Positions 42,016 through 53,520 of a stretch of 64,000 nucleotides of DNA are shown here, in pieces. The DNA is from Blepharisma stoltei. Lineage: Eukaryota; Ciliophora; Heterotrichea; Heterotrichida; Blepharismidae. The stretch is from contig CAJZBQ010000058.1 in the NCBI GenBank assembly GCA_914767885.1, positions 1,065,501-1,129,500 of the forward strand, written 5' to 3'. The translations under genes were made by a program, and so were the position numbers. How positions within the stretch are numbered: the stretch's first letter is position 1; every line of letters begins with the position of its first letter. The notes beneath the pieces were generated by a model. That model was not told where the DNA came from and did not search any database. It saw only the letters and a program-made list of their open reading frames with translations.

Positions 42016-45000
42016 ATGTCTTCATCTATTGATCCTACGCTCCAGAATACGCTTAGGTTTTGACTCAGAATTGATTTTGGGGACAAGAAATTGCAAACAA
42101 TTAATGACGAGCTTGATTCGGCTTATGAACAAATGAGGACTAGCGTTCGAAGGAAAGAAACTACTACAGCAATGCTATTAGGATGCGGAATCGGAGCCTT
42201 TTATGGGATGTATTTAAAGCCTATATTAGGAAAAGGAAACTATCTGAGAAAAACAATTTGTGTCATGTTTGCAATATCATTTATAGATGCTGCTGAAGGA
42301 ATTGTCTTGAAAAAGTATACGAACTATGACTTAGAAAATAAAATGATTGAAAGATATCAGTCTCAAATTTTGCAAAATCACCCAAAGATCAAGGAAAAAT
42401 TGAAAGGGACAAATCCTCATGGAGGGATCCCATTTGGAAATCCACAAGGTTCTCTGATAAACAATAGCCAGTATCAAAATAATCAGAACTTCAACTGGCA
42501 GCCTTCTCAAAGCCAAAATTTATGAAGTCAGGACGCAAACAATCGCCAGATAGAAAACTGGAATACACAGAATATTCAAGAAAACCAAAATTATCAAAAT
42601 CCTAGAGATTTAGTGTGAAACCCTGATCCTCAAGGTCAATTCAATGATTATTTAAAGCCTCAAGCGAACGACTGAAATTCTCAAAATAGCTGGGACAAGG
42701 AAAACCTGAGCAAGCAAGACCTTGGATATCCGAATTTCTCGAAGTATGACAGTTTGGGTAACAGAAAACCTGTAGATTATAAGAATAGCTTGGGCAGTCC
42801 TGAAAATACCGTCAATCGGTATTTTCCGGAACTTTTTTTTTCCTATTAAAAGAACGTAAAATTTCAAAAAATCTTCGATTTTCCATGAAAATACTTGGAA
42901 CACAAAATTTTCAAAAAAAAGTTCCTGAAAAAACCATATCATAAAATTTTTACTGATTGAACTATCTGAAAATACCATAAAGGTGAAAAAAATTTCGATA
43001 TCATGACAGCATAGTTTTAAACAGAGAAGCAAACAAATAAATCTGGATTTGATGAGTAAATGGTCTCTTGTTTGCTGAAACACAATAATAATCTCAACAC
43101 AAATAAAGGGATTATATGCATTCCAATCATTATTGGTTAAAAATCAATAAATTATTTTTTTCCTCAAAATCGCATGAAAATATCGTCATAAAATTTTAAA
43201 TTGTGACATATGCGATTTTAATTGTATGCTCAAAATAAGTATTAATAAGAGCCATATGCTATTCGAGCTAAGGAAACTATTAAGGCAAGCAAGCAAATTC
43301 AAAAGATATAACAATAGAGTATATTTATATATATATAAAAATTATTTCAAAACTACAGGAAAAAAACCGAAAATGTCTTTTTTTTTTGAAAAAATTGCAT
43401 GAAAATACCAATAGTAAATTTTTAAACGGTCCAAAATTTGCCTGAAAAAACCGCTAATGGAAAAAAAAAAAATTTCAAAAAGTCCATGAAAATACCAAAT
43501 AGGAATTTATAATTAAATTCAATTAAATTTAGGTTCGACAAATTTATTGAAATCATCTAAAGTCAAATTAAAGAAACTAAATCAAGTAGCATTGAAAACA
43601 ATAGTTTAAAATCGACTATATGAATAATATTACAGAAGCGTGTATCAATTTTTTCGACATAATTTAAATAGAAAATTTTATTTTTAGCTATCTAGTGGAA
43701 TAGAATTACGAAACAGTGAGAAGTAGTTTAAACTGCACTTGGTCAAATCAAAAAAAAATTGCTTTGAAGTCGCCTTTGTAAATCACTCATAGGTCAATTA
43801 ATGCAAACCTAAGAAAAGCATGATAAATGCATTTAATTCTGAATTGCAAATTCAATAATTTAAAATAAAATTTACTTTTTGAATTGACAGCTTTTATCCT
43901 CTAGAGAAGGCTATAGACAATAGTAGTGGAGTCGATAAGTTTTTACCATTAAGATAAAAATAGTTAAGTCGGTTTTATCAAAATGCCTAGATATCAAAAC
44001 TCATTTAAATAATTACTTACTCCCCCCCCCCCCCTCCGTGAGCGAAACAAAACCATTAGAAAAATCGCCATTTTTTGACCAAAAACCCACCCTCCGTGAG
44101 TGAACAAAAATTTTTTTAATAGAAAAAATTTTAATGGAAAAAAATTTTGATATATAAGTGATAATTAGTATAATGAAATCTAGAGCTAATTCTGTTTAAT
44201 TTTAAACAAATTGCGTTTTTTAAAGCATAAATTTTGCAAATTAAATTAATATTTGCTTCCCAATTTTTGCAAATTAGGATTTTTTTTAAATTTCGAAAAA
44301 AAATATTTTTTATAAAATTTTTATATATAAATTTTTTTTTTTAAAAAAAAAAAATTAACCCCCTCCGTGAGCGAACAAAATTTTTTTTGTTCGCTCACGG
44401 AGGGGGGGGGGGGAGTTAATGTTTTTTATATTAACTAATTTAATGCTTTTTATGGGGACTTATAGATTCTATATAATAATAAATGGCTGAACGTTTTATG
44501 CATCCTTTATGGAATGCTAATAGAAATTTTGAGATCGAAAGAAAATGCAATAGCTAATTGCCAAGAAGTTGGAATCCTTAAGCCAAATATATGTGATTAT
44601 GCAATGGAAATTGTTTATGTATCTTTGTGGTGAAAGTCCTTTTCTTCGTTGCACAAATTGCAATATAAGCTTTTTAGTACGAAGAAGGCCTATATTTTAC
44701 TATTCAGGCTTAAAATAAAGAAAATCGTACAACTGATATTCCGTTGTTTCGTTAGATAGCAGCCTCTTATTAACATAGTATAAAGACGCAGAAATTTTGA
44801 GAGTGTGTAATAAAGTTTTCAAAAGCTTTAATTAAAGAAAAAATAACTGAAGAATATTCTACAGATACGAAATTTGACTTAGAGAATGAACTGGAGAAGT
44901 TTATCTAACAGTTGAATAGAGACGAAAACCATTTGACGACAATGAATGGTGATCTAAAATGGCTATTTGGTCTATATAACAGAGGAACTTAAGATTTCAG

Positions 45001-46994
45001 ATTATATTATGTTGGAAGTGATATAAGCTGGATAAATTTGCATTGATTTATTATAAGTTCAAAAATCCAACTGAAACATTTAGTGATGAATGAGCAGCCT
45101 ATAATAAACTCCCTACAATTGAATATCTCCATCCAATTTTTATCATATCAAAGCATTGGCACAGGAAGGTTCAAAACCAATAATATAGAAAACTTATGAA
45201 GCAGAATAAAGAGGCTAAGGGCTTATATAAACGGATTCCACCCAAGAAATGAAAAAGAGCTTGAAAATTATCCCTATATTTTTAATGACTCTTAAAGCAT
45301 AGGCCTATTACTGAAAGAATTGATCTTTTAATCGAAATCCTTAATTTTAATAACTTCTAATCTCTTTAATGAATTAAAAGATTTTATTATTAAGTTTAGA
45401 TAGCTCAATATTAGAAATTGCTTTAGCAGACTTGTCTATTTTTATCTTAATGGTAAAAACTAATCGACTTCACTGCTATTATCTATAGCCTACTCCATGA
45501 GCTTCTCAAAATAGATTTTAAAGGTTTCATTTAAAAGACTTGAGTTTTTTTCCTTGACTTCAATGGATTTATTGTTTTTCTTCACTATAAGAGGATGAAA
45601 ACTGCCAAGCCGAGAAAGTAACTTCTGAAAATCATAGCTGTACAAGACAATATCCGTTATTCTGAAATTCAGCATGCTTCTATCTACCCTTCCTAGCTCT
45701 GCTCTTAGCTGTTGTCTCTCAAGTTCATATATCAGACAGTCTTCAAATAACGTGACATTCATCTTCGGCAATGCCCAAATTTTCACACAGAAGGCCGCTC
45801 GAGGTTTCCTCATGTGCGCGTTGGCAGCATATGAGTTTAAGCCAGCCCTTAACCTATCTATTGCCCGTATTATGTAGAAATCTTTGGTATTAGATAATAA
45901 ATAGAACGGCTTGGTCAACTTTGTTTTGGATTCTTGCAGTTTAAACTACTTCTCACTGTTTCGTAATTCTATTCCACTAGATAGCTAAAAATAAAATTTT
46001 CTATTTAAATTATGTCGAAAAAATTGATACACGCTTCTGTAATATTATTCATATAGTCGATTTTTAAACTATTGTTTTCAATGCTACTTGATTTAGTTTC
46101 TTTAATTTGACTTTAGATGATTTCGATAAATTTGTCGAACCTAAATTTAATTGAATTTAATTATAAATTTCTATTTTGGTATTTTCATGGACTTTTTGAA
46201 ATTTTTTTTTTTCCATTAGCGGTTTTTTCAGGCAAATTTTGGACCGTTTAAAAAATTTACTATTGGTATTTTCATGCAATTTTTTCAAAAAAAAAAAGAC
46301 ATTTTCGGTTTTTTTCCTGTAGTTTTGAAATAATTTTATATATATATAAATATACTCTATTGTTATATCTTTTGAATTTGCTTGCTTGCCTTAATAGTTT
46401 CCTTAGCTCGAATAGCATATGGCTCTTATTAATACTTATTTTGAGCATACAATTAAAATCGCACATTTCACAATTTAAAATTTTATGACGATATTTTCAT
46501 GCGATTTTGAGGAAAAAATAATTTATTGATTTTTAACCAATAATGATTGGAATGCATATAATCCCTTTATTTGTGTTGAGATTATTATTGTGTTTCAGCA
46601 AACAAGAGACCATTTACTCATCAAATCCAGATTTATTTGTTTGCTTCTCTGTTTAAAACTATGCTGTCATGATATCGAAATTTTTTCACCTTTATGGTAT
46701 TTTCAGATAGTTCAATCAGTAAAATTTTATGATATGGTTTTTTCAGGAACTTTTTTTTTGAAATTTTTTGTTCCAAGTATTTTCATGGAAAATCGAAGAT
46801 TTTTTGAAATTTTACGTTCTTTTAATAGGAAAAAAAAGTTCCGGAAAAATACCGATTGACGGTATTTTCAGGACTGCCCGAATAGCTTGAATAATCAGAA
46901 TAATCATTACCCAGGAGCAACTGGCACAGATGAAATTAGCGTTCCTTATTATCCTGGAGTGCCTCCAGCAAGAATGCCAAACCAAAGACACTAA
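42016..46994 (+). CDS. Gln/Asn-rich protein with a predicted membrane hairpin, split by a 4.1-kb transposon
   Basis: 293 aa when one copy of the 10-bp repeat GAATAGCTTG plus the 4,087-bp element is removed. It starts MSSSIDPTLQNTLRFWLRID (UGA-Trp). Residues about 50-95 hold two hydrophobic stretches (AMLLGCGIGAFYGMYLKPI; TICVMFAISFIDAAEGIV). The C-terminal half is Asn/Gln/Pro-rich (SQYQNNQNFNWQPSQSQNL) and ends VPYYPGVPPARMPNQRH. No family was recognised; it might be a small membrane protein with a prion-like tail. The join reads KNSLNNQNNHYPGATGTDE, and the low-complexity Asn/Gln bias is the same on both sides. Confidence 0.8.
42793..43737 (+). repeat. Left 945-bp terminal inverted repeat with iterated motif
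   Basis: Nearly identical to 45935-46879 inverted. It contains about eight copies of TGAAAAWACC-like words (42803, 42887, 42928, 42967, 43178, 43399, 43441, 43485) spread over about 700 bp, likely repeated transposase-binding sites. Confidence 0.88.
44030..44418. mobile_element. MITE-A, 389 bp, nested in the Merlin-like transposon
   Basis: TA at 44028-44029 and 44417-44418. It is nearly identical to the copies at 7866 and 30706, so it is younger than the host transposon. Confidence 0.93.
44440..45300 (+). pseudogene. Decayed IS1595/Merlin-type DDE transposase
   Basis: Readable pieces: GESPFLRCTNCNISFLVRRR (zinc ribbon), VYLTVE then a stop, TETFSDEWAAYNKLPTIEYL (second Asp; W is UGA), HWHRK, NIENLWSRIKRLRAYINGFH (final Glu; W is UGA) and HPRNEKELENYPYIFNDS. 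Several stops and frameshifts mean it is no longer functional. It shares its layout with the relic at 28470-29310, but the two are far diverged. Confidence 0.82.
45490..45918 (-). CDS. Open frame of unknown function inside the transposon
   Basis: About 142 codons without stop, ending UAG. It reads YLLSNTKDFYIIRAIDRLRA, CVKIWALPKMNVTLFEDCLI, YELERQQLRAELGRVDRSML. Composition is protein-like and it sits just inside the right inverted repeat, transcribed inward. No ATG is found at the 5' end of the frame, so the start is lost, lies across an intron, or the ORF is decayed. It is not part of the transposase. It could be a second transposon gene or captured host sequence. Confidence 0.5.
   Translation of the reverse strand: MTKPFYLLSNTKDFYIIRAIDRLRAGLNSYAANAHMRKPRAAFCVKIWALPKMNVTLFEDCLIYELERQQLRAELGRVDRSMLNFRITDIVLYSYDFQKLLSRLGSFHPLIVKKNNKSIEVKEKNSSLLNETFKIYFEKLME
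45935..46879 (-). repeat. Right 945-bp terminal inverted repeat
   Basis: Inverse of 42793-43737, ending GGTATTTTCAGGACTGCCC. The arms differ by only a handful of bases and A-run lengths, although the transposase between them is ruined. Confidence 0.9.
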
Positions 46995-47074
46995 CAATAA
47001 ATTTATTTATCAATATAACAAAAATTCATATATAAAATATTAATAGTTTCCCAATAATAAGATCCTCAATAATA

Positions 47075-47977
47075 ATGGACTTTTGGGTTATCCTTCTCCT
47101 CTTTACCATCCCAGTCCTTCTTTTCAAGCTCTACAAGAAAACTCGTCCCATATCTTTTGCTGGAAAAACAGTGTGGATCACAGGAGCATCTTCAGGAATT
47201 GGAGAATTTTTAGCCTACGAATTTATCAACAAAGGTGCATCTGTAATTTTATCAGCCAGAAATGTTGACGAGCTCAATAGAGTCCGCAATAATTTAGGTG
47301 TACGAAAAGAGAAAGCAACTATAATCCCTCTCGACTTGGCAAATGGAGACTCAGCACTCCTCAAGGCGAAAGAAATCATGAAGCAGCATGAAATCGACAT
47401 TCTGATTAACAATGCAGGTGTCAGCCAACGGTGCACTTTTATGGAGTGCCTTGACAGCTTGACTGTGGAGAGAAAAGCGATGGAATTGAACTATTTTAGC
47501 GTCGTTGCCCTCACAAAAGCTGCTGCTGAGGTTATGGCTAAAAGAGGATCAGGGCAGATTGTAGTGATTTCAAGCTTGGCAGGACTGGTAGGGTCTCCTT
47601 ATAGAACGGGATACTCTGGCTCGAAGTTTGCGATTTCTGGGTTTTATGAAAGTCTGAGGAGTGAGCTTCATGATTATGGAGTCCAAGTCTCATCTATTTA
47701 CCCTGGATATGTCAACACCAATATAGCCAAAAATGCACTCAACTCTAAAGGAGAAGAATTTGGAAAGTCAGACCCAGCCAATGCAGAAGGGATGAGCGCT
47801 GAGCGTTTTGCGAAGAAGGCAATAAGAGGGATATTCAACAAGGATGCGGATTTACTTGTTTGTCCATTGAAGTATCATTTGATGTTTTACATCAAAGCTT
47901 TTTGCCCAGCTGCATTTCATTATTTGTTGAGAAGCTATAGCAAAAAAGTCTTGAAGAAATTAAAGGAAGCATCATAA
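47075..47977 (+). CDS. Short-chain dehydrogenase/reductase, membrane-anchored (DHRS7-like)
   Basis: 300 aa, no interruption. The N-terminal ~20 residues (MDFWVILLLFTIPVLLFKLY) form a signal anchor, probably to the ER. The Rossmann fold has the cofactor motif TGASSGIG, then LILNNAG-type ILINNAGVSQ, and the catalytic Ser...Tyr-x-x-x-Lys as VVISSLAGLVGSPYRTGYSG then SKFA. PGYVNTNIAKNAL follows. Length and layout fit DHRS7/classical SDRs acting on steroids, retinoids or other carbonyls; the substrate is not determinable. It starts 80 bp after the preceding gene. Confidence 0.94.
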   Translation: MDFWVILLLFTIPVLLFKLYKKTRPISFAGKTVWITGASSGIGEFLAYEFINKGASVILSARNVDELNRVRNNLGVRKEKATIIPLDLANGDSALLKAKEIMKQHEIDILINNAGVSQRCTFMECLDSLTVERKAMELNYFSVVALTKAAAEVMAKRGSGQIVVISSLAGLVGSPYRTGYSGSKFAISGFYESLRSELHDYGVQVSSIYPGYVNTNIAKNALNSKGEEFGKSDPANAEGMSAERFAKKAIRGIFNKDADLLVCPLKYHLMFYIKAFCPAAFHYLLRSYSKKVLKKLKEAS

Positions 47978-48126
47978 TAAATAAATATCATTTAGTTTAT
48001 TACAAGATCTTCTTAAAATGGTTAAATAATCTTATTAGATCTAAAGGAGGAATAATTACTATGAATAGTATACAGAATTTTTATCACTTTATTCTTTTTT
48101 ATAATGAAATAAATAAAAATTTTATG

Positions 48127-51100
48127 CTATTTTATTCTGTCTATAAAATAGTGATATGGCAATCCTAAAATAGATTTTAAGGCTTTCTCTGATATAATAG
48201 CATCAAGAAAACTGCAGTTAAAGACATGCATATTTCCAAAGTTTAAAATATGCTCTAGAGACAATTCCAGAGGCAAACCCCTGGTAATGGTATCGAGGTT
48301 TCATATTTTTATTGCTCCGTCATTTCCTGCACAAACAAAATAACTGCCAGCGCATGCTAACTCCCCCCCTCCGTGAGGGAACAAAAAATTTTGTTCACTC
48401 ACGGAGGGGGTTTATTTCTTTTTTTTTAAAAAACTTATATATAAATTTTATAAAAAATTTTTTTTTCGAAATTTAAAAAAATCCTAATTCACAAAAATTG
48501 GAAAGCAAATATTAATTTAATTTATGAAATTTATGTTTTAAAAAGCAATTCGTTTAAAATCAAACTGAATTAGCTCTAGATTTTGTTATAATAATTATCA
48601 TTTATTTATCAATTTTTTTTCCATAAAAAAATTTTTGTTCGCTCACGGAGGGTGGATTTTTGGGCAAAAAATAGCGATTTTTTTTAATAGTTGTGTTCAC
48701 TCACGGAGGGGGGAGTAAGTAATTATTATCAGAATAAACATCATACATATTTAAGGCCTTACCATAAAATTTGCTATGTGAATCAAAATGAGTAATTTGC
48801 TTCTTAGTTTGGGAATTTCAAATACTCAAAATTATTTTTTCTTCTGTTCTGGAGTATTTGTGATAGCATATCATATATTTGCCAGATGGAGAATATGTGA
48901 AGCTAAAAATATAACTATCAATATCGTGCAGCTTTATTTCACTTGTTTTCTCGAAATTATTTAATTCTCATATTTGAATTGAGTACCCAGTACTCAAGAT
49001 CGCTAAAAATTGTTTGCAAGGAGAAAAGTCAAATGCAGCATCAAAGGCTTCGAAAGAAGTAAATATTTGGTTTTCAAAGCTTCATAAGCGGACAGAGTTT
49101 TTATAACTATATGCCAAGTATCTTTGACATGGAGAAAAGAGCACTTTACTTCGCATGCATTGGCCAGTCTCAAATGTTCTAAAGATATCAGAATTAACGA
49201 AATCATATATCCAGCAGAATCCACTGCTTTCTGCATATGCTATGTATTTACCACAGTAAGAGATTGCCATTGACAAAACTTGCAGGTAGATTGTTGGATT
49301 AACAATGTCGAGCTTCTGCTTTGTAAAAATGTCGTAAATATATATTTTTCGTGACATTTCAAATGCAAGATATTTTTCAGATGGTGAAAAGGTAATTGAT
49401 AAAACATTGGTTTGGCTGCTATCTTCCAGCTCTCCAAAGGATCCAATAAGTGCAAAGTTTTTCATATCTCAAACCTTGATTTTATAGTTAAAATGACCTG
49501 TAGCTAAATATCGACCTGATCCAGACAAAGAAACACAGGAGACCCCTAACTCCTTTCCTTTAAAAATTTCGTTCGGAGGTTAATATTTTTTTTTTTAAAA
49601 ATTTTTCTCTATAAAAATAATTGATTAGAATTTTTAAAAAATTAACCACTCAGCTTGAAAACTGTTTAAATAGCATTCTACCTGCATTTTTTTCTATTAA
49701 ATTAGGTTAAAACGAATTATAAAAATTACATTTTCATAGGATTAAAGCACCCAAAAAATGGAAATTTTACCTATTTCTTGTTCCAATTTAAATAAGAGAG
49801 AAAGTGAAATTACTGGGTCTAATACGGCTTTTGTCTGGCACTTTTACAACTTTAATTAAGCTATCGAATCTGCTGAGTGCTATTCATTTTCCACATTGAG
49901 AAATTGCTATCAGCTCGTGTTTACTCATGCATTTTTCAAAAAGTTCAATCTGTTCATTTGATTCAATATCTCAGATCTTCAATTTCTGACTGAGACACAA
50001 CAGCAGGGCAAACTTTCCACATGGTGAAAAATTAATCTGTTTAATGTCCGAGCAAATATTAAGTTTCATGAGTCTTCCTTGATGGTTGAAATCTCAAAGC
50101 TCAGCACGATTGTCACTCGTAATAGAGAGATACCTTTCGTTTGGAAAAAAAGATAAGCCCAGATAATTGTTAAATGGCCATGCGAGATCAATTTTTCTTT
50201 TTGTGGCAACTTCTCAAATCGTGATTACCCAACCATAATATCCTGCAATATATTTAGAGTTTCTGGAAAATCTTATAAATTCTCTCTGCACAGCTCAATT
50301 ATCAAGCTTTGAAAGCAATTCAAAAGTTTCTGGGTTCCAAAAATAAGCAGTATTTTTTGACATTGCAAAAAGATAAGCATTGCTTGGAGAGAATAAAACA
50401 AAATCAAATTTCCCCTTGAGTTTGTGTATACTTATGAGAGTTGAGATGCCATATATATTAAAATGCAGTACTGAGCCAACTTGCATCTGCAGCTAGGAAG
50501 CAAAGGAATCTTGTGGAAGAAAATCTAGCCTTTGGAAATTTGTATCCAGCTGGCTTTACTTAGCCTGGTGACCGCAGTTTATATCAAGTCAAGGTTTTTA
50601 TCTCAGAGGAAGATGGTTTTCGGAGTTGAAAAAGAATTTTCAGCAAGAGAAGGCGATCACTACACCACATGATCTGGCGTCCAAAGTGCCGATCAGGTAC
50701 ATTCCAGGAGCGATACCAGTCGCTGGATCATTAGTTACGAAATCCATCTTGGTTGATAGCCCAACAAAAAATCCATTTTTGAATTTTCTAGAAAGGCAAC
50801 TCTGCTGACACGCAGCACAGTGACCTAGACCACTACCCTTCAAGTTAGTGTGCAAGCCCTCGTCCCGCAGGAGCGGTATATAATAAGCAGACGACTGGCA
50901 GTCAAGCGAAACAATGTGGAGAATGCACTTTGAGCTTCTCTCTTATAATCTAAATTAATGCACTATAAAGTAGCTGAGATGTCAAACTCCTATTACTTCT
51001 ACAATCAATGACAGATTCAGTCCAAAAAGCATATATAATTTTTTCAGATTCTATATCTCTTATTTGAATATGGCTTTTAATACACATCGCAATATAACTT

Positions 51101-52083
51101 CCAACATTTGAAAAAGAAAACGATAATACTTGTTTCAAAATTTTTCCGAATTTATTTACCTCCTTTTGATCATCAACACTCCAAATATTAAATTTCGAGT
51201 CCATAAATCCAAGATATTTCCCACAAGCTGAAAAACTAAGATAACTGATTATCCCAAACATAGCAGCTTTTATGTGTAAAATTTCATCAAAAGAAATATC
51301 AGATAGATTGCAGCCATTAAAATTTGCAAATTCAATTGAGGATTGCTGGAAATTTACTCCTTGCAAGTCGCTATTTTCAAAATTGACATTGATGAAAAGC
51401 CCTCTTGAAAGGTCAGCAAAAGGAATTTTTATACCTGACAAATCCAAATTCTTTCAAGTAAAACTTGAGCGATTCAAGATTGTTGCTGCATTACTTGCGG
51501 CAAGCGAAACTGTACCTGATTCTTTTGAAAGCAAAATTATTTTATATAGAAGTTCTTGCAGCTCAGGAGTTAAATAATCTGGAATAAGAGCCAATAAGTC
51601 GCTTTGACAGATGAAGGAAGTTTTATTGAGAATGCTTACTTCAATAAAAGCAGCATCATTGCAAGAATTAATTTCACGTATCAGCCTCTTTATTTTTGAA
51701 AGCTCGATATCTTTCTTAGAAATCATCACACTCTTGCCCAAAGTTTTACTTTTTGCCAGTTTTCAAAGAAGCTGATTATCTGGCTCAGCTATTGGCTGAT
51801 ATAAACTTTGAGAGCATTTCTCATGATTTCTTATGGTGATTGAATTAATCAAGCCAATTAGTAAAAGAAGATCCTTGCAATAATCTATTCTTTCGTTCGT
51901 TAAGCAAATTCTCGTAAATAATTTATTGGAGATATTTCTGAAGAGTGCTTGTTTTGGCAATATTATTGAACCCATGAGTAATTCATCAGATTTTATTTTT
52001 TCTTCTGCTATCATTGTTTCTTTTAGATAACTACTTAAGATCTTCTCTTTATATCTTGAGGTTATCTGTTCATTTCTGTGCAT
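48127..52083 (-). CDS. Pentapeptide-repeat plus WD40-repeat protein, split by three IESs
   Basis: About 937 aa after three removals. The N-terminal ~190 residues are helical (MHRNEQITSRYKEKILSSYL, AALLxDYLTPELQELLYKII-like). A pentapeptide-type stretch follows: LDLSGIKIPFADLSRGLFIN, then NSDLQGVNFQQSSIEFANFN. Then come about ten WD40-like blades: SFSACGKYLGFMDSKFNIWS, NFSPCGKFALLLCLSQKLKI, YLATGHFNYKIKVWDMKN, VCAGNDGAIKIWNLDT. It is a scaffold of beta-propellers, like ciliate and cyanobacterial NACHT-WD40 proteins but without a visible NTPase. At least six UGA are read as Trp. The stop is UAG at 48127. The partner or role is unknown. Confidence 0.88.
48360..48717. mobile_element. IES, 358 bp, diverged MITE-A
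   Basis: TA at 48358-48359 and 48716-48717. Excision gives SDNNYLACAGSYFVCAGNDG in the last WD blades. Confidence 0.93.
49549..49846. mobile_element. IES, about 298 bp, degraded MITE-B
   Basis: Left TAACTCCTTTCCTTTAAAAA; a worn MITE-B right terminus (GTTCCAATTTAAATAAG) lies at 49781-49797. The frame-true TA pair is 49547-49548 and 49845-49846, giving FDSLIKVVGVSCVSLSGSGR. The right edge lies beyond the visible MITE terminus, so the boundary is uncertain. Confidence 0.6.
50471..50957. mobile_element. SINE-like IES, about 487 bp
   Basis: Imperfect direct repeat AATGCANTA at 50462 and 50957, TA at 50469-50470 and 50956-50957. A TA-TA excision of 487 bp keeps frame; 495 would not. The stretch near 50755-50806 (GATAGCC...AAAATCCATTTTT...AAAGGCAAC) is alike in order to 56321-56365, placing both in one repeat family. 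Confidence 0.75.
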
Positions 52084-52239
52084 TTTTTATATAATTAAAG
52101 GATGAAATTTTCCAATAGGAATTCGAATAAAACAGGACAATTTCATCTAAAATAATATATTGATTTTATTTAATTACACTTATTGCCAGTATATTGCTGT
52201 CAAGCCAACAAAATTTCATAACTTATTTAATACTCCAGA

Positions 52240-52580
52240 AACTAAGTCCCCCCTTCATAAACAAAAAAACCATTGAAAAAATCCAAAATTTTTGGCCAAA
52301 AACCTACTTTCGTGTGAGTTAACAAAAATTTTTAATATAGGGATTTTTTACGAGAAAATTCATGAAATCTCTAGTTAATTTTGTTTAATTTTAATCAGCT
52401 TGCGTTTTAAAAATATAAATTTTCCCAAAAATAAAAATAATTTTTTACAAATTGGTTTTTTAAAATTTAAAAGAAGCATTGCTATGAAGTTGATATTTAG
52501 AAATTTTTTAAAAAAATAATTACCCCCATCCGCTAACGAACAAATTTTTTGTTCGTTTTCGAGAAAATTAATAAGTAATC
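52240..52580. mobile_element. Degraded MITE-A in intergenic DNA
   Basis: Left AAGTCCCCCCTTCATAAAC, internal CCTACTTTCGTGTGAGTTAA, right hairpin CCCCCATCCGCTAACGAAC ... GTTCGTTTTCG. It is old. Confidence 0.7.
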
Positions 52581-53200
52581 GCCATGGGGAGAATAGAAAT
52601 GGATTTACTTCGATTGCATAGGCTTTGCTTCACTCACTAAATATAAGCTGTCTATATTTGAATTTTTATCGTATGGTCTTGTCCTTCTGTAATAAAAATC
52701 TACCGCATGGTGAAGTTTTCCTTCGTGAATTTCTATCTAGAAATTTTCATAAGAGAATCACTCTTCTATAGAGAAAATATTATTGACCCAATTTTTCAGT
52801 CTATTTTAGGGATTTTCTGATCAATGTGTGTTTCAAGTTCCAAAATTTAAAACAAATTTCTTTTCGTTAAGTGAGGCTAAGATCTTCTTATTTGGTGAGG
52901 GGAATAAAGGCTTTTATATCAGATTTCGGAATTCCAAGGTTTTTCCGTTCCATGTCGTAGTTCTTGAAGTTGACGAAATTTAAGTAGGTGCGTGGAAGGT
53001 TAGTTTCTCTCAAATTCTCCTTCAAAAGCACATTAATTACTAAATTATTAGAAAATCCACTCATGGAATTCGGAACATTTCATGTTTCTATTTTTCATCA
53101 AAAACCGCACTATTTTAGAATGTAGCTGTATTGCTTTCTGCTAACGATATATTTTCAGAGTGTTTGGTTGCCAGTATTATATCTTGATTTAACTTAGATT
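52581..53200. other. Intergenic with a possible protein relic
   Basis: On the minus strand 52880-53025 reads NLRETNLPRTYLNFVNFKNY then DMERKNLGIPKSDIKAFIPL, protein-like but stop-bounded and without start. No family was recognised; it is possibly a dead gene or transposon ORF. Confidence 0.35.
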
Positions 53201-53204
53201 ATTA

Positions 53205-53520
53205 TAGAGAAGCTCCAGGCCAGCCAACCGTTTTATCCAAAACTTGTAGTCCAGGAAGCAACTGGAATCCATTGATTGGCTAAGTGATCATCCTTAGACC
53301 ATGCTGGACTATCATTTTCCAACTCAAGTCTCATCATCCCTTGAGGTAAAACCTTGCCCTGTATTTAGCTTGGGGCCGGCCAGCCCAGCATTGCACTCAA
53401 CCAAACCAAGTAACCCGGCCAGACGCACTCACCGCCTGCTGCTCTCCCTTCCATAAGGTTCTCAGACTCCTGTCTGGCTTAGGTGTTAAGATGTCAGGCT
53501 GGCTATTTTATGTGTATCGA
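53205..53520. mobile_element. GC-rich SINE-like insert in intergenic DNA
   Basis: GC-rich island (CTTGGGGCCGGCCAGCCC, CCCGGCCAGACGCACTC). Its part at 53320-53350 (TTTCCAACTC...CCCTTGAGGTAAA) resembles the insert at 38345-38882. TATTAT words flank it. The remaining 53521-54110 is AT-rich with nothing seen. Confidence 0.55.

Larger units (their letters stand above)
42793..46889. mobile_element. 4.1-kb Merlin-like DNA transposon behaving as an IES
   Basis: The element at 42793-46879 begins GGGCAGTCCTGAAAATACCG and ends with its inverse, followed by the second copy of the 10-bp target repeat GAATAGCTTG (42783-42792 and 46880-46889). The terminal inverted repeats are 945 bp each. Inside are a decayed IS1595/Merlin transposase (plus strand), a MITE-A insert and a 142-codon minus-strand ORF. 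The 8-10 bp duplication and GGG start fit Merlin. The target repeat contains TA, compatible with IES excision. Confidence 0.9.
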
